Positions 11,701-17,935 of a DNA stretch of 24,939 bases are shown here, piece by piece. The stretch lies in NCBI RefSeq assembly GCF_000003605.2, contig NW_003134846.1, positions 15,439 to 40,377 of the forward strand. The letters run 5' to 3'. The notes beneath the pieces are model-generated. The model ran no database searches. It was not told the DNA's origin and saw only the letters and a list, made by a program, of their open reading frames with translations. The position numbers and the translations under genes are program-made. Position 1 is the first letter of the stretch. Each line of letters opens with the position of its first letter. The DNA is from Saccoglossus kowalevskii. Lineage: Eukaryota; Hemichordata; Enteropneusta; Harrimaniidae.

Positions 11701-14700
11701 TAGGATTTGAATATTAGTTGTTCAGTTTTATGTTTAAAAGGCTAATTATTTGCTAATTAATGTCTCCAATAGTCTCAGCACATTGAAGTTTTTTTTTAAT
11801 TTCAGTTTATTATGAATTCTGTATTTTCAGGTATTTTTTCCCTGTTTGAACAAAGTTGGAAATGGAGACTTACCAGTATAATTCATACTTTGATCCTTCT
11901 AATTGTCTGAATTCGTATTTCAGAACTGCAAGAATCAAATCTGTTCATTCTTTGCCATACAGTGACCATACAGTGTACATTCAGAGACATTTTACCTCGT
12001 CACATGATCAGTGATTTGTATATCGTATTTGATTGCATATATTATGCATGTACCTGCATACAACAATTCAATTTGTCAACAGATAAAAATCAACAGACTT
12101 GCAGCCATCATGTTGTTTGGGCATATTACTTTAACTAAACAAAACTTCTTTTAACTCCAATAAGGACTTTGTCATAAACAATGAGTGAAAATTGAGAAGT
12201 GTGAAATACAGAAAGGACATACATTACTTCATTTGCTCTATCACCACTGATAGTGGTGCGATGAACGTAAATAAAAAGTAAATTACATGTATCAAGTCGT
12301 ATTTCAGCATGTGTGCATCTACTAGTCTAATAGAGCATATATGGTGTATATATATTCTAGGTCTCTATATGGTACATATGTACATATATATTTACTAATA
12401 TAAAGTCATTTTTATTTTTTAATTGTATTTTGTTCTAAACATAATTAAAGGAAAAAGAAACTGAACTGAAGCGCACACAGAAGAAATGTGATGATCAGAC
12501 AACAGAACTGACTAAAGATAAGACGAATCATGATAAGGAAGTACAAGCCCTTGATCAACAAATTTCAATCCTACAAGATATAATCAAACAGAAGAATATT
12601 CACCTTAAGGAATTGGAAAAAAAAATACAGGACTATACACAACAGCACGAAAAGCAGCTGGAAGAAAAGGTAAACAATCCAACAATTTAAAATTTACTGT
12701 CACTGTTTATGTCGTTCGCATGCAATTACAATGCAGCAAGGCTGCAGAGCAGGTCAATTATTTAGCCAAAACACCCATTGGTATTCAATATTTGTATCAC
12801 CTTTTGTGTGGGTTCTTAAAATTACACAATTTGTGTATCACAGAGTTAATTTAGTCTGATGTGCACCAATACAGTTCAATACTATTACATGTATAAATAA
12901 ATAAATGGAGACAAGAATTCACACCAGTCATAAATAAATGAAGACAAGATTTCACACCAGTTAATCTTACACATAAAACAAGACGGTAGGCTGGTAGGCG
13001 ATCTGCTCCGCTACGCTCAAAAAGCAAGCAACATGTTTTTGGCTATTGTCACGGTAGGCATGTATGTAAATGTGTTGAGATGGGCGTAGTGCGAGTGGTT
13101 AGTGCTAGTAGCACTAATCCAAAAAAGTACTAGATCTAGTGGTAAAAATGGCACTAGATCTAGCGCAAAAATGGCACTAGATCTAGTGCTAAAATGTGCA
13201 CAGTGCGAGTGGCATTGTTATCGCATTGTTGATATCTTCAACTATCTAATTTTGGTGAATATTTTTGTCATTTTTGGTAAAAAGTGATATTTTCGACTTC
13301 TTGTTAAAAAACGCAAGTCCAATTGCTTTGATACTTCATATATAGGTACTACAAGTGGACCTCTCTCAGATTTGTTGATTTTGTAATGATATCTTTAATT
13401 CTCTAATTTTGGTGAATATTTTTGTCATTTTTGGTAAAAAGTGATATTTTCGACTTCTTGGTAAAAACTGCAAGTCCGATTGCTTTAATATTACATATAT
13501 AGGTACTACATGTGGACCTCTCTCAGATTTGTTCATTTTGTGATGATATCTTCAATTCTCTAATGTTGGTGAATATTTTTGTCATTTTTGGTAAAAAGTG
13601 ATATTTTCGACTTCTTGTTAAAAACTGCAAGTCCGATTGCTTTGATATTATATATATAGGTACTACATGTGGACCTCTCTCAGATTTGTTCATTTTGTGA
13701 TGATATCTTCAATTCTCTAATTTTGGTGAATATTTTTGTCATTTTTGGTAAAAAGTGATATTTTCGATTTCTTGTTGAAAACTGCAAGTCCAATTGCTTT
13801 GATACTACATATATAGGTACTACATGTGAACCTCTCTCAGATTTGTTCATTTCGTGATGATATCTTCAATTCTCTAATTTTGGTGAATATTTTTGTCATT
13901 TTTGGTAGAAAGTGATATTTTCGACTTCTTGTTGAAAACTGTAAGTCCGATTGCTTTGATACTATACATATTGTTCATTTTCGAATGATGTCTTCAGTTC
14001 TTTAATTGAAATGTGCATTGCTAACAGCGGAGCTATCTCAGCCAATAGGCTGCTTGTTGGCGAATAATTTCGGTAAAAATGCTATTTTTCACTTGTATCA
14101 GGTGTCATATGGAATCCATGCATAAATTTGCATAAAAAAGTGGAAGACAACCATTTGATTTCCTTCTCTGTATTTAGTAAGTGTAATACCTAGTTCAGTA
14201 TTGCTCCATTAGTAGTGAAGTGAAATTTGTAAAAGACATGTCTGTCTATCAAGTCATGATTCAGCATATGTGCATCTACTAGTCTAATTAAGCACATATG
14301 GAGTATATATTTTCCAGGATCTCTATATGGTGATAATAATAATCTTTATTGTTATCGTATCATCGATGGGACTTTGATTATAAATACAATTTAGGTATAA
14401 CAATGAAAAAATTAAATGAAACTACAAGAGTAAACAGTTACATCTGTGACTTTACTAATACAAAGTCATTTTTATTTTTTAAATTTATTTTGTTTTTAAC
14501 ATATTTAAAGGAAACAGCAATACAAACAATCACTGAAGAACTGAAGCGCACACAGAAGACATGTGATGATCGGATAACAGTACTGATTAAAGCTAAGGGG
14601 AGTCAAGATGAGAAAGTACAAGCCCTTTATCAACAAATTTCAATCCAACAAGATACAATCAAACAGAAGGATAATCATCTTAAGGACTTGGAAGAAAAAA

Positions 14701-14726
14701 TACAGCAACTATTACTGGAGGAAAAG
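1053..14726 (+). CDS. Receptor-like membrane protein: GT4-like glycosyltransferase + TRADD-N-like domain + TM + duplicated coiled coil (8 exons assembled, 3' end open)
   Basis: Eight exons joined at GT..AG sites give 2712 nt, 904 codons with no stop. Seen: signal peptide (1-24), GT-B/GT4-like region (about 35-420), Cys-rich linker (430-450), TRADD-N-like domain (about 470-577), acidic stalk (588-612), one TM helix (about 646-663), cytoplasmic tandem repeat (689-739) and two homologous coiled-coil exons (760-904). Splice phases (1,0,1,1,1,0,0) agree at every junction, which chance ORFs would not do. Known: GT4 enzymes use nucleotide sugars; the TRADD N-domain is a signalling adaptor domain. 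Inferred: a type I membrane protein with a probably non-catalytic glycosyltransferase ectodomain and a cytoplasmic coiled-coil tail, perhaps a glycan or nucleotide-sugar sensor. The gene symbol is unknown and the last exon is uncertain. Transcription direction and exon order are firm; function is not. Confidence 0.8.
2935..4114 (+). mobile_element. Complete family A element (hairpin ends, 156-157 bp tandem core) in intron 1
   Basis: The left end is TTAGCTCCGCT plus an inner CGAC/GTCG stem and AGCGGAGCT (9-bp perfect arms), then a GTC-rich stretch. The core is about six tandem units, with the marker tgatatttt at 3181, 3338, 3493, 3650, 3813 and 3969 (spacing 155-163). The right end is AGCGGAGC-like sequence, a CAGCC..GGCTG hairpin and CTTGTT. 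No coding capacity. A non-autonomous rolling-circle-type (Helentron-associated, HINE-like) element is the best architectural match that I know of, but no transposase or terminal experiment supports it here. Confidence 0.75.
4115..4875 (+). other. Intron 1, distal part
   Basis: AT-rich intronic sequence between the family A element and the duplicated acceptor. Short open frames occur on both strands over 4319-4512, but they overlap each other, resemble no family and have no splice-site support. I see no RNA gene or repeat here. Confidence 0.6.
4876..4945 (+). repeat. Tandem 35-bp duplication of the intron 1 3' splice site
   Basis: Two 35-bp copies (4876-4910, 4911-4945), differing at two positions, each begin GAGAC and end with GTGATTTATAG. 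The exon itself then starts GAGACGGTGG at 4946. Both copies therefore end in a usable AG acceptor. Splicing at 4945 keeps the frame. Splicing at 4910 inserts 35 nt and reads into an in-frame TAG formed by the downstream acceptor itself (4943-4945). Confidence 0.9.
4946..5076 (+). CDS. Exon 2: acidic juxtamembrane stalk
   Basis: 131 nt, phase 1 in and phase 0 out; residues 578-621. It starts after TTATAG and ends AAGAAAAAA before gtatgt. It encodes RDGGNSIFSYIDDD followed by a strongly acidic stretch (VGDDD, DDYEED), then MTLEELNNLILKKK, a short amphipathic helix with a basic end. It continues directly from the end of the TRADD-N-like domain and leads to the membrane segment. Acidic linkers of this kind have no assigned function. 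Confidence 0.82.
5144..5300 (+). repeat. SINE-like interspersed repeat, copy in intron 2
   Basis: The core GGTTACCCCTTAGGCGAGGC, then GAGAATGCTACC, GGTATATTCT and GTAATCTGTAATTAAGC, also occurs on the minus strand at 22139-22290. Both copies end in an A-rich tail of AATAAA/AGTAATAAATG type, as expected for a retroposed short element. Small indels between the copies break any common reading frame, so it is not a gene. The family name is unknown to me. Confidence 0.7.
5301..6454 (+). other. Intron 2, unremarkable section
   Basis: AT-rich intronic DNA. A minus-strand open stretch at 5440-5649 has no recognisable domain and no splice support. I see no RNA gene, array or element end. Confidence 0.55.
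6455..6840 (+). repeat. Two diverged tandem units, period about 239 bp
   Basis: TTTAACTCTTC at 6462 recurs at 6701. Both are followed by GATTTTTTTGGCTRGGCTG, TACTTGG, CAGGTCATA and a TCTAGTTG.GTGG block. The second copy ends near 6840 in CATGGCAACTG. No coding potential. The TACTTGG core resembles that of the other tandem-core repeats in this window. Confidence 0.7.
6915..7700 (+). repeat. Five-unit tandem array, period about 150 bp (family D)
   Basis: The phrase GCATATTAATTACCTAATT, with variants, starts at 7054, 7214, 7359, 7504 and 7655 (steps 160, 145, 145, 151). Each is followed by a CAATGAAACTTGGTACATA-type core. The array is preceded by GC-richer DNA with ACCG/CGGT pairing and GTGTGTCTGTCTGTTCC (6960-7005), which looks like the left end of an element. 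No right end was found before exon 3 at 7824. Confidence 0.72.
7824..7866 (+). CDS. Exon 3: 43-nt micro-exon of the stalk
   Basis: The acceptor TTTTTGCAAG precedes GCATCTCATACT and the donor gttagt follows CTAGAG. It encodes residues 622-635 (ASHTENGNYNGDSR) with phase 0 in and phase 1 out. It is needed to reconcile the phase of exon 2 with that of exon 4, which is the main support for so short an exon. Asn- and Gly-rich hydrophilic stalk; no domain. The following intron (7867-8205) holds only AT-rich DNA. Confidence 0.68.
8206..8271 (+). CDS. Exon 4: juxtamembrane segment and first half of the transmembrane helix
   Basis: The acceptor TTATTCCGTCAG and donor gtaagt bound 66 nt, phase 1 on both sides. 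It encodes residues 636-657: DHYSEFEYHN, then FIIVLLVVLASI, which is strongly hydrophobic. The hydrophobic run continues without break into exon 5, strong evidence that the two exons belong together. Because its length is a multiple of three and its phases match, it can be skipped without a frameshift, which would remove most of the membrane helix. The intron after it (8272-8619) shows no feature. Confidence 0.82.
8620..8661 (+). CDS. Exon 5: second half of the transmembrane helix, cytoplasmic edge
   Basis: Bounded by TATTTTCAG and gtaaga; 42 nt, phase 1 on both sides. It encodes residues 658-671, FIGYFITQSITRHS: the end of the hydrophobic helix followed by Arg and His, which fits the positive-inside rule for a type I protein. 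Like exon 4 it is frame-neutral if skipped. Confidence 0.8.
8763..8929 (+). repeat. Foldback (imperfect inverted repeat) in intron 5, MITE-like
   Basis: TAATTATTCACTGGGTTATA at the left pairs imperfectly with the reverse complement of the right end (ACTCAGTGACAATTAG). Inside, AAAACCCAGTGAATAT and AAAACCCACTGAATAT repeat directly. The size and terminal pairing suggest a small decayed MITE. No target duplication could be fixed. Confidence 0.55.
9004..9360 (+). repeat. Diverged left part of a family A element in intron 5
   Basis: TTAGCTCCGCTGCCGACTTA begins a left end like those at 2935 and 24633, followed by a GTTGTTGTCC-type stretch and about two tandem units (TTGTTCATTTCATGATGATA; TTTTATACTTGGTATGTAGG). 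There is no right end. It is more diverged than the 2935 copy, so older. Confidence 0.75.
9581..9843 (+). CDS. Exon 6: cytoplasmic segment with internal tandem duplication
   Basis: The acceptor GTTATTTCAG and donor gtaata bound 263 nt, phase 1 in and phase 0 out; residues 672-759. The protein reads TVADTGMFDAVRGFNYT, then two adjacent units, KSFTTTRS..EYLNLMLVGLPS (689-714) and KSFTTTRS..EYLNLMLIGRCPS (715-739), then a basic tail ending MKKK. Tyr704 and Tyr728 sit in YLNL, which fits both the YXXPhi sorting pattern and the YXN pattern bound by the Grb2 SH2 domain. Those roles are inference only. I recognise no named domain. Confidence 0.82.
9631..9783 (+). repeat. In-frame 78/75-bp tandem duplication inside exon 6
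   Basis: Unit 1 (9631-9708, 26 codons) and unit 2 (9709-9783, 25 codons) both begin AAGTCATTCACTACAAC and both carry the codons for EYLNLML. They differ by one codon in length near the middle (TDSQAI against PGHI). Frame is kept in both, which argues for selection on the protein. Confidence 0.9.
9844..10370 (+). other. Intron 6, proximal part
   Basis: AT-rich intronic sequence with no coding, RNA or repeat signal that I can support. Confidence 0.55.
10371..11280 (+). repeat. Decayed family A-like repeat material in intron 6
   Basis: Several stretches echo the 157-bp unit: GATGATATCTTCAAATCTCT near 10545, GCTTTGATACTTAGTATGTA near 10636, TTTCATGACAATACATG near 10905 and CTTTGATACTTGGTATGG near 11256. 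GACAGCAGAGCTATTTTGTG near 10781 resembles a degraded right end. Boundaries are approximate; this is probably two or more nested old copies. Confidence 0.6.
11281..12234 (+). other. Intron 6, distal part
   Basis: AT-rich sequence with no exon candidate in the required phase. I see no further copy of the coiled-coil exon here. Confidence 0.5.
12235..12835 (+). repeat. Segmental exon-intron duplication, copy 1
   Basis: This copy matches 14205-14850. Shared landmarks are GTGCATCTACTAGTCTAAT and CTCTATATGG upstream, the coiled-coil exon, then GTAAACAAT, AAGGCTGCAG.GCAGGTCAA and GTGTGGGTTCTTAA downstream. Exon starts are 2060 bp apart. The duplicated block therefore includes the exon and both intron flanks. 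Confidence 0.88.
12451..12669 (+). CDS. Exon 7: coiled-coil exon, copy 1
   Basis: 219 nt, phase 0 on both sides, acceptor ATAATTAAAG and donor gtaaac; residues 760-832. It encodes a charged, Gln- and Lys-rich helix, EKETELKRTQKKCDDQ to HEKQLEEK, with heptad-like Leu/Ile spacing (EVQALDQQISILQDII). Predicted role: cytoplasmic oligomerisation. Over 56 aligned residues it shares 38 identities (about 68%) with exon 8, without gaps. The acceptor has a poor pyrimidine tract, but the same sequence is kept in copy 2. Confidence 0.83.
12836..13087 (+). other. Intron 7 between duplication copy 1 and the palindrome cluster
   Basis: It contains a direct repeat of ACAAGAATTTCACACCAGT type (near 12912-12960) and two ACGGTAGGC motifs (near 12983 and 13050) around a CTCCGCTACGCTC stretch that may be a scrap of a family A-like end. 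Nothing coding. Confidence 0.45.
13088..13212 (+). repeat. Palindrome cluster flanked by a direct repeat
   Basis: Three ACTAGATCTAG cores (near 13129, 13153 and 13177) lie about 24 bp apart; the third sits in a perfect 14-bp palindrome, CACTAGATCTAGTG. Upstream, TTAGTGCTA and TAGCACTAA form an inverted pair. The direct repeat AGTGCGAGTGG occurs at 13088 and 13202 and brackets the whole cluster. Origin unknown. Confidence 0.85.
13229..14058 (+). repeat. Family A tandem array with right end, period 157 bp, in intron 7
   Basis: The marker tgatatttt occurs at 13285, 13442, 13599, 13756 and 13913, exactly 157 bp apart each time. The right end carries AGCGGAGCTATCTCAGCC, a GGCTG hairpin arm and CTTGTT at 14053-14058. 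The left hairpin is missing; the array starts abruptly at GATATCTTCAAC. The regular spacing and high unit similarity suggest recent amplification or homogenisation. Confidence 0.88.
14332..14450 (-). repeat. Small retroposon-like insertion in duplication copy 2
   Basis: GATAATAATAATCTTTATTG at the left, read on the minus strand, gives an AATAAAGATTATTATTATC tail typical of a short retroposed element. Copy 1 lacks this sequence between CTCTATATGG and TTTACTAATA, so it probably arrived after the exon duplication. Target duplications are not clear. Confidence 0.6.
14511..14726 (+). CDS. Exon 8: coiled-coil exon, copy 2
   Basis: 216 nt, phase 0 on both sides, acceptor ATATTTAAAG and donor gtaaac; residues 833-904. 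It encodes ETAIQTITEELKRTQK, the shared core VQAL.QQISI.QD.IKQK, and ends QQLLLEEK. It is homologous to exon 7. Because both exons are 0-0, duplication simply lengthened the tail coiled coil without disturbing the frame. If the donor is not used, translation stops within seven codons (TAA at 14745-14747). What follows is uncertain. Confidence 0.83.
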
Positions 14727-14850
14727 GTAAACAATGCAACAATGTAAAACAAGGCTGCAGGGCAGGTCAAATATTTAGCCTAAACACCCATTAATATTCA
14801 ATGTTTTTATCTCCTTGTGTGTGGGTTCTTAACCAGTTTAAAATTACACA

Positions 14851-15503
14851 ATTGGAGCCAAAATTACTATCAGACAGGTTACAGTTGAAGACTGTGGCCA
14901 CATGTGATTCCTGGTCAATCAGAATTGTATGGTTGCGAGAGAATCTGCTTCCCAGGGTAAGAAGCGCATGGCCATGGCATGAGGGTGTTGTGCCCCTGCT
15001 CCCTGATCCCTGATCCCTAATAACCCACAGTCTTTTGCACATTACGCCGGAGTACATTGTTTGTTCTCACAGCCCAATCATGGTATCAAATCATAGCATT
15101 CACAGAATCCAGACTGTAAAATGTTGTTACTTGCTTAGTATTTGAACCAAATCGTAGCATTGGCAGAATACTGACTGTAAAATGTTGTTACTTGCTTTGA
15201 ATTTGAACTCTCCAGACTGTAAATTATAGTATTATGTATTTTAGCATTTTATATCATTAACGCACATATTGTAGTTGCATCCTCCACTGTTTTCTACTGC
15301 CCTCAGTGTCAGTTCTGATAGTTGCAGCTTCCACATCTTCTATCTCCCATAACTTACATCCAACCTACATCTTCTGCCGTTCACTCTCATATTAATATGC
15401 TAACGCTAATATTTATTAGTTAGTACTTATTTCTTGATTTTTCAGTCTTGTTTTATATTGAGTTTTTCAGTCTCTCTGTACTTTATTATAACTTTTTCTG
15501 CAG
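14851..15503 (+). other. Putative intron 8 with a 61-bp tandem repeat
   Basis: GACTGTAAAATGTTGTTACT occurs at 15112 and again 61 bp later, each copy preceded by a CATAGCATT/CGTAGCATT block; a third partial ACTGTAAA follows near 15214. Otherwise there is no supported feature. A possible acceptor, AACCCACAG (to about 15030), leads into a frame that stops after 21 codons; I do not favour it. Confidence 0.45.
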
Positions 15504-15668
15504 TGGCAGTCAGGCACTACTAACAATCTAATTAGTGGGGCTTGGGTTGAGACTGGTCCAAACTATTCAGATAGTACTTCACAGTTTTCAGCTATGTTAG
15601 GACTGTTATATATGGTCCACCCCAGCACCTTTTTTTTCCAAATAAATACTTTTTTCCTTTATCTGTAG
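15504..15668 (+). CDS. Candidate terminal exon (weak)
   Basis: The acceptor CTTTTTCTGCAG is good, and entering in phase 0 gives 54 open codons beginning WQSGTTNNLISG, then TAG at 15666-15668. In favour: correct phase, a strong pyrimidine tract and an AATAAA at 15641. Against: the stop lies after the AATAAA, so cleavage at the usual distance would fall at or before the stop; the last third (FFFQINTFFLYL) looks like translated non-coding DNA; and an open run of this length is not rare by chance. The true 3' end may be elsewhere. Confidence 0.3.
   Translation, partial: WQSGTTNNLISGAWVETGPNYSDSTSQFSAMLGLLYMVHPSTFFFQINTFFLYL
15641..15646 (+). terminator. Candidate poly(A) signal AATAAA
   Basis: A canonical hexamer just after the T-rich stretch in the candidate terminal exon. 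It is the best placed signal downstream of exon 8, but AATAAA is common in DNA this AT-rich. Confidence 0.3.
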
Positions 15669-16974
15669 TTTACTTTCTAATTAACACATAAATATGTTTT
15701 TGGTGGAAAAGTCCCATTGTTAGTATTGCCGATTGTACACTGACAAAATTCACAGGCGAAGTCGTGCTTGGAAAAACAAACATGCATTACAAATGAAGAA
15801 GCAGTGGTGATAAACAAAATTTACCAAACTTATAACGATTGCTCCAACTCTTGGTGTTGAATCAGAAAGTCAAATGCACGAGCTGAATTAGCATAATTTG
15901 TAACGATCAACAACAAACACGGCAGCAAAAAATTATTGCATTTTGTCATCATTTTGTTTGGATATTTCATGTCGACAAGGTAAATAAAACATCTCTCATT
16001 TAATAAAACTCGTTCATCTGTCTTTGTTTACCGGACAATGTGAATTTGCTCTTCAATTGTGAGACAGTCCAGTGAAGAGCTCAAATGCCAGCGAGAATCA
16101 ATATTATTTTGCCAATAAAAAATAAGCTTGTTTTTTATTCATTTGACACTTTGATTAAAAGCGTTTTTAATTTGTTGTTAGAATATTGATGACATCTTTC
16201 CAGTCGCCACATTTTCGCATTCAGATAATATTCATTGTGTCTTATTCGTAACTTCACAGCCCAAAGTTGCGATGGACTCCTCCTTCCAACCTGAAAGACT
16301 ACATACTCGGTATTCTGAACATAACATGAGACTACTTTTCTATTAGCAATTCGTAAGCAGCTATTGTCTGGTGAAAACTTGGGTGGTCGTTATCGGAAGT
16401 TTAAGTGTTTAATATGTTTACAATAGGGTGGTCGCTGGTCACGTTAAACAGGTGGTCATTATATACAATGTCTTTAACAAAGGTGGTCGTTAGCACAAGT
16501 TTGACTGGTTAATTAGATTTGTTCATGTACTTCAGAAAATGGACAATGACAAATATTATTGTTAATATCGCAGCTAGGACATTTGACAACCACATTTGAC
16601 ACAACAGTGTTCATCATTTTTATGCATAGAACTGCTTCTAATTTAGTCTAAAGTATTTTTAAATAATTTTATATAGATGTAATAATTCACCTGTAGCCCT
16701 TTCCTTTGAAATAACATAAAGTTATTTGCCTTTCTTATTGTACTTAGTCATTAAAGACACTTTATTTTAGACCCAACATTAATATTTACATAAACAACAT
16801 AAACATAATTGTTGGCTTGTCCATAATTAATTGAAGGTAAAGTCATGGTAGTGGCAAAATATCATCCAGCAACATTGTCACTGAACGCAACACCTCAGCT
16901 GATTGCTATCAAACTTATATGTATTTTTTATCTGTAGGTATAATAGGCCTGTATAGACTTCAGACTTGATCTTT
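15669..16974 (+). other. Intergenic or intronic stretch after the receptor-like gene
   Basis: I see no gene. A cluster of GGTGGTCGTTA motifs (16382-16492, listed separately) is the only structure that stands out. Confidence 0.5.
16382..16492 (+). repeat. Four spaced GGTGGTC motifs
   Basis: GGTGGTCGTTA or close variants begin at 16382, 16427, 16451 and 16482, mostly followed 10-25 bases later by AAGTTTAA, GTTAAAC or AAGTTTGA. All are in the same orientation with irregular spacing. They resemble subterminal repeats of a DNA transposon, but no terminal inverted repeat was found. Confidence 0.5.
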
Positions 16975-17170
16975 TTAGCCTTTGCAGACTAAGTCTGACG
17001 AAGGCTTCTAGATTTGCTTTCGTTCATCTGTCTTTTACCTCTCTTAACTTTGATATGCTCTGTCCAATGTTTTTCAAAGTTGGTGCATATGTAATTCTCA
17101 ATGCCATACTTATGCACGCCAAGTATTTTTTTGATTCGCCAAAGTTTCACTGTGTTTTTCTGTGATTTTC
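16975..17170 (+). repeat. Left end of a third hairpin-ended repeat family (C)
   Basis: TTAGCCTT, then CAGACT-A-AGTCTG, then AAGGCT forms a nested hairpin laid out like the family A left end (outer stem, spacer, inner stem). TTCGTTCATCTGTC follows, then a core with TTTTTCAAAGTTGGTGCATA. I found no right end. Confidence 0.6.
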
Positions 17171-17932
17171 AACATTATACTAGTAAAAATGCCGAAATGC
17201 CGATTTCTCAAAAGAGCTGGCATAACGTATTGCGCATGTGCCAGTCTAACCGCTGAGGAAATTGCCGTTGTTTTCATCTGAAGTTATTGTATTCCGGGAG
17301 TGTATCTTTCATTGCACACGGCTTATATAGATTAAATGCTATCTCGTCAGTTTCAAAGGTAAGAAAATGTGCTTATGGTATTTATTGTGAACGTTGATTT
17401 ATCTTTTTGTGTCCTGACTTTGGTAAGAAACAAGCGATCGCACAGTGCTGGTCACACTTTGCCAGAAAAAACAGTCCTGCTATTATTGTTAGAACTGGTT
17501 ATGAAATGTGTAAATCGAAAGTTTATCTCGTCATTTAAGAAGCTTGAGAATTACGTTTGGCATATAAAATACTGGAATAATAAAAACGTAAAAGTTTAGA
17601 ACATGCTATCTCGGGATTTGTACGATTGTTATTTCCTGTGTTCATTGGCACTTGCTAGCAGATTGAAAGGAAGTGTGAAACCTGTTTTCGTGACGATATA
17701 TTAGACTAGAATTATCGAGAAAACAAGTCAAGTTCAGCCAACCGTGATTGCCTGAAAGCAATGATGAAATTGAGAAGTACTGTAATTCAATATCAATGAA
17801 TCTATCATCACTTTTAAATTACCTTTGAGGTAAATATGACACTTGAGTGCCGGTTATCATATTAAGAGAGCAGTGAAACATTATTAGGGAGGGAGATAAA
17901 TTCACGTAATCCTCAATTTTAATGATGTTGAC
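17171..17932 (+). other. Stretch without a supported gene
   Basis: It includes a good splice donor context (TTTCAAAGGTAAGA near 17360) preceded by a GC-richer segment and a TATATAG, which could be a first non-coding exon of another gene. No coding frame supports this. Confidence 0.35.
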
Positions 17933-17935
17933 TTA

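Larger units (their letters stand above)
14205..14850 (+). repeat. Segmental exon-intron duplication, copy 2
   Basis: Second copy of the 12235-12835 block, with the same order of landmarks. It differs by an insertion of about 119 bp (14332-14450) in the upstream intron flank and by a shorter stretch after the exon. Confidence 0.87.

Noticed and set aside
14349..14510. Open frame upstream of exon 8, in frame with it and starting with ATG
   Set aside because: It reads through the retroposon-like insertion and intron flank; copy 1 has no matching protein, and the AAAG acceptor is shared by both copies. The coding part begins at 14511.
17340..17599. Possible first exon of a second gene (TATATAG, then a strong GTAAGA donor)
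   Set aside because: No coding frame or downstream acceptor could be linked to it; both motifs are expected by chance in this composition.
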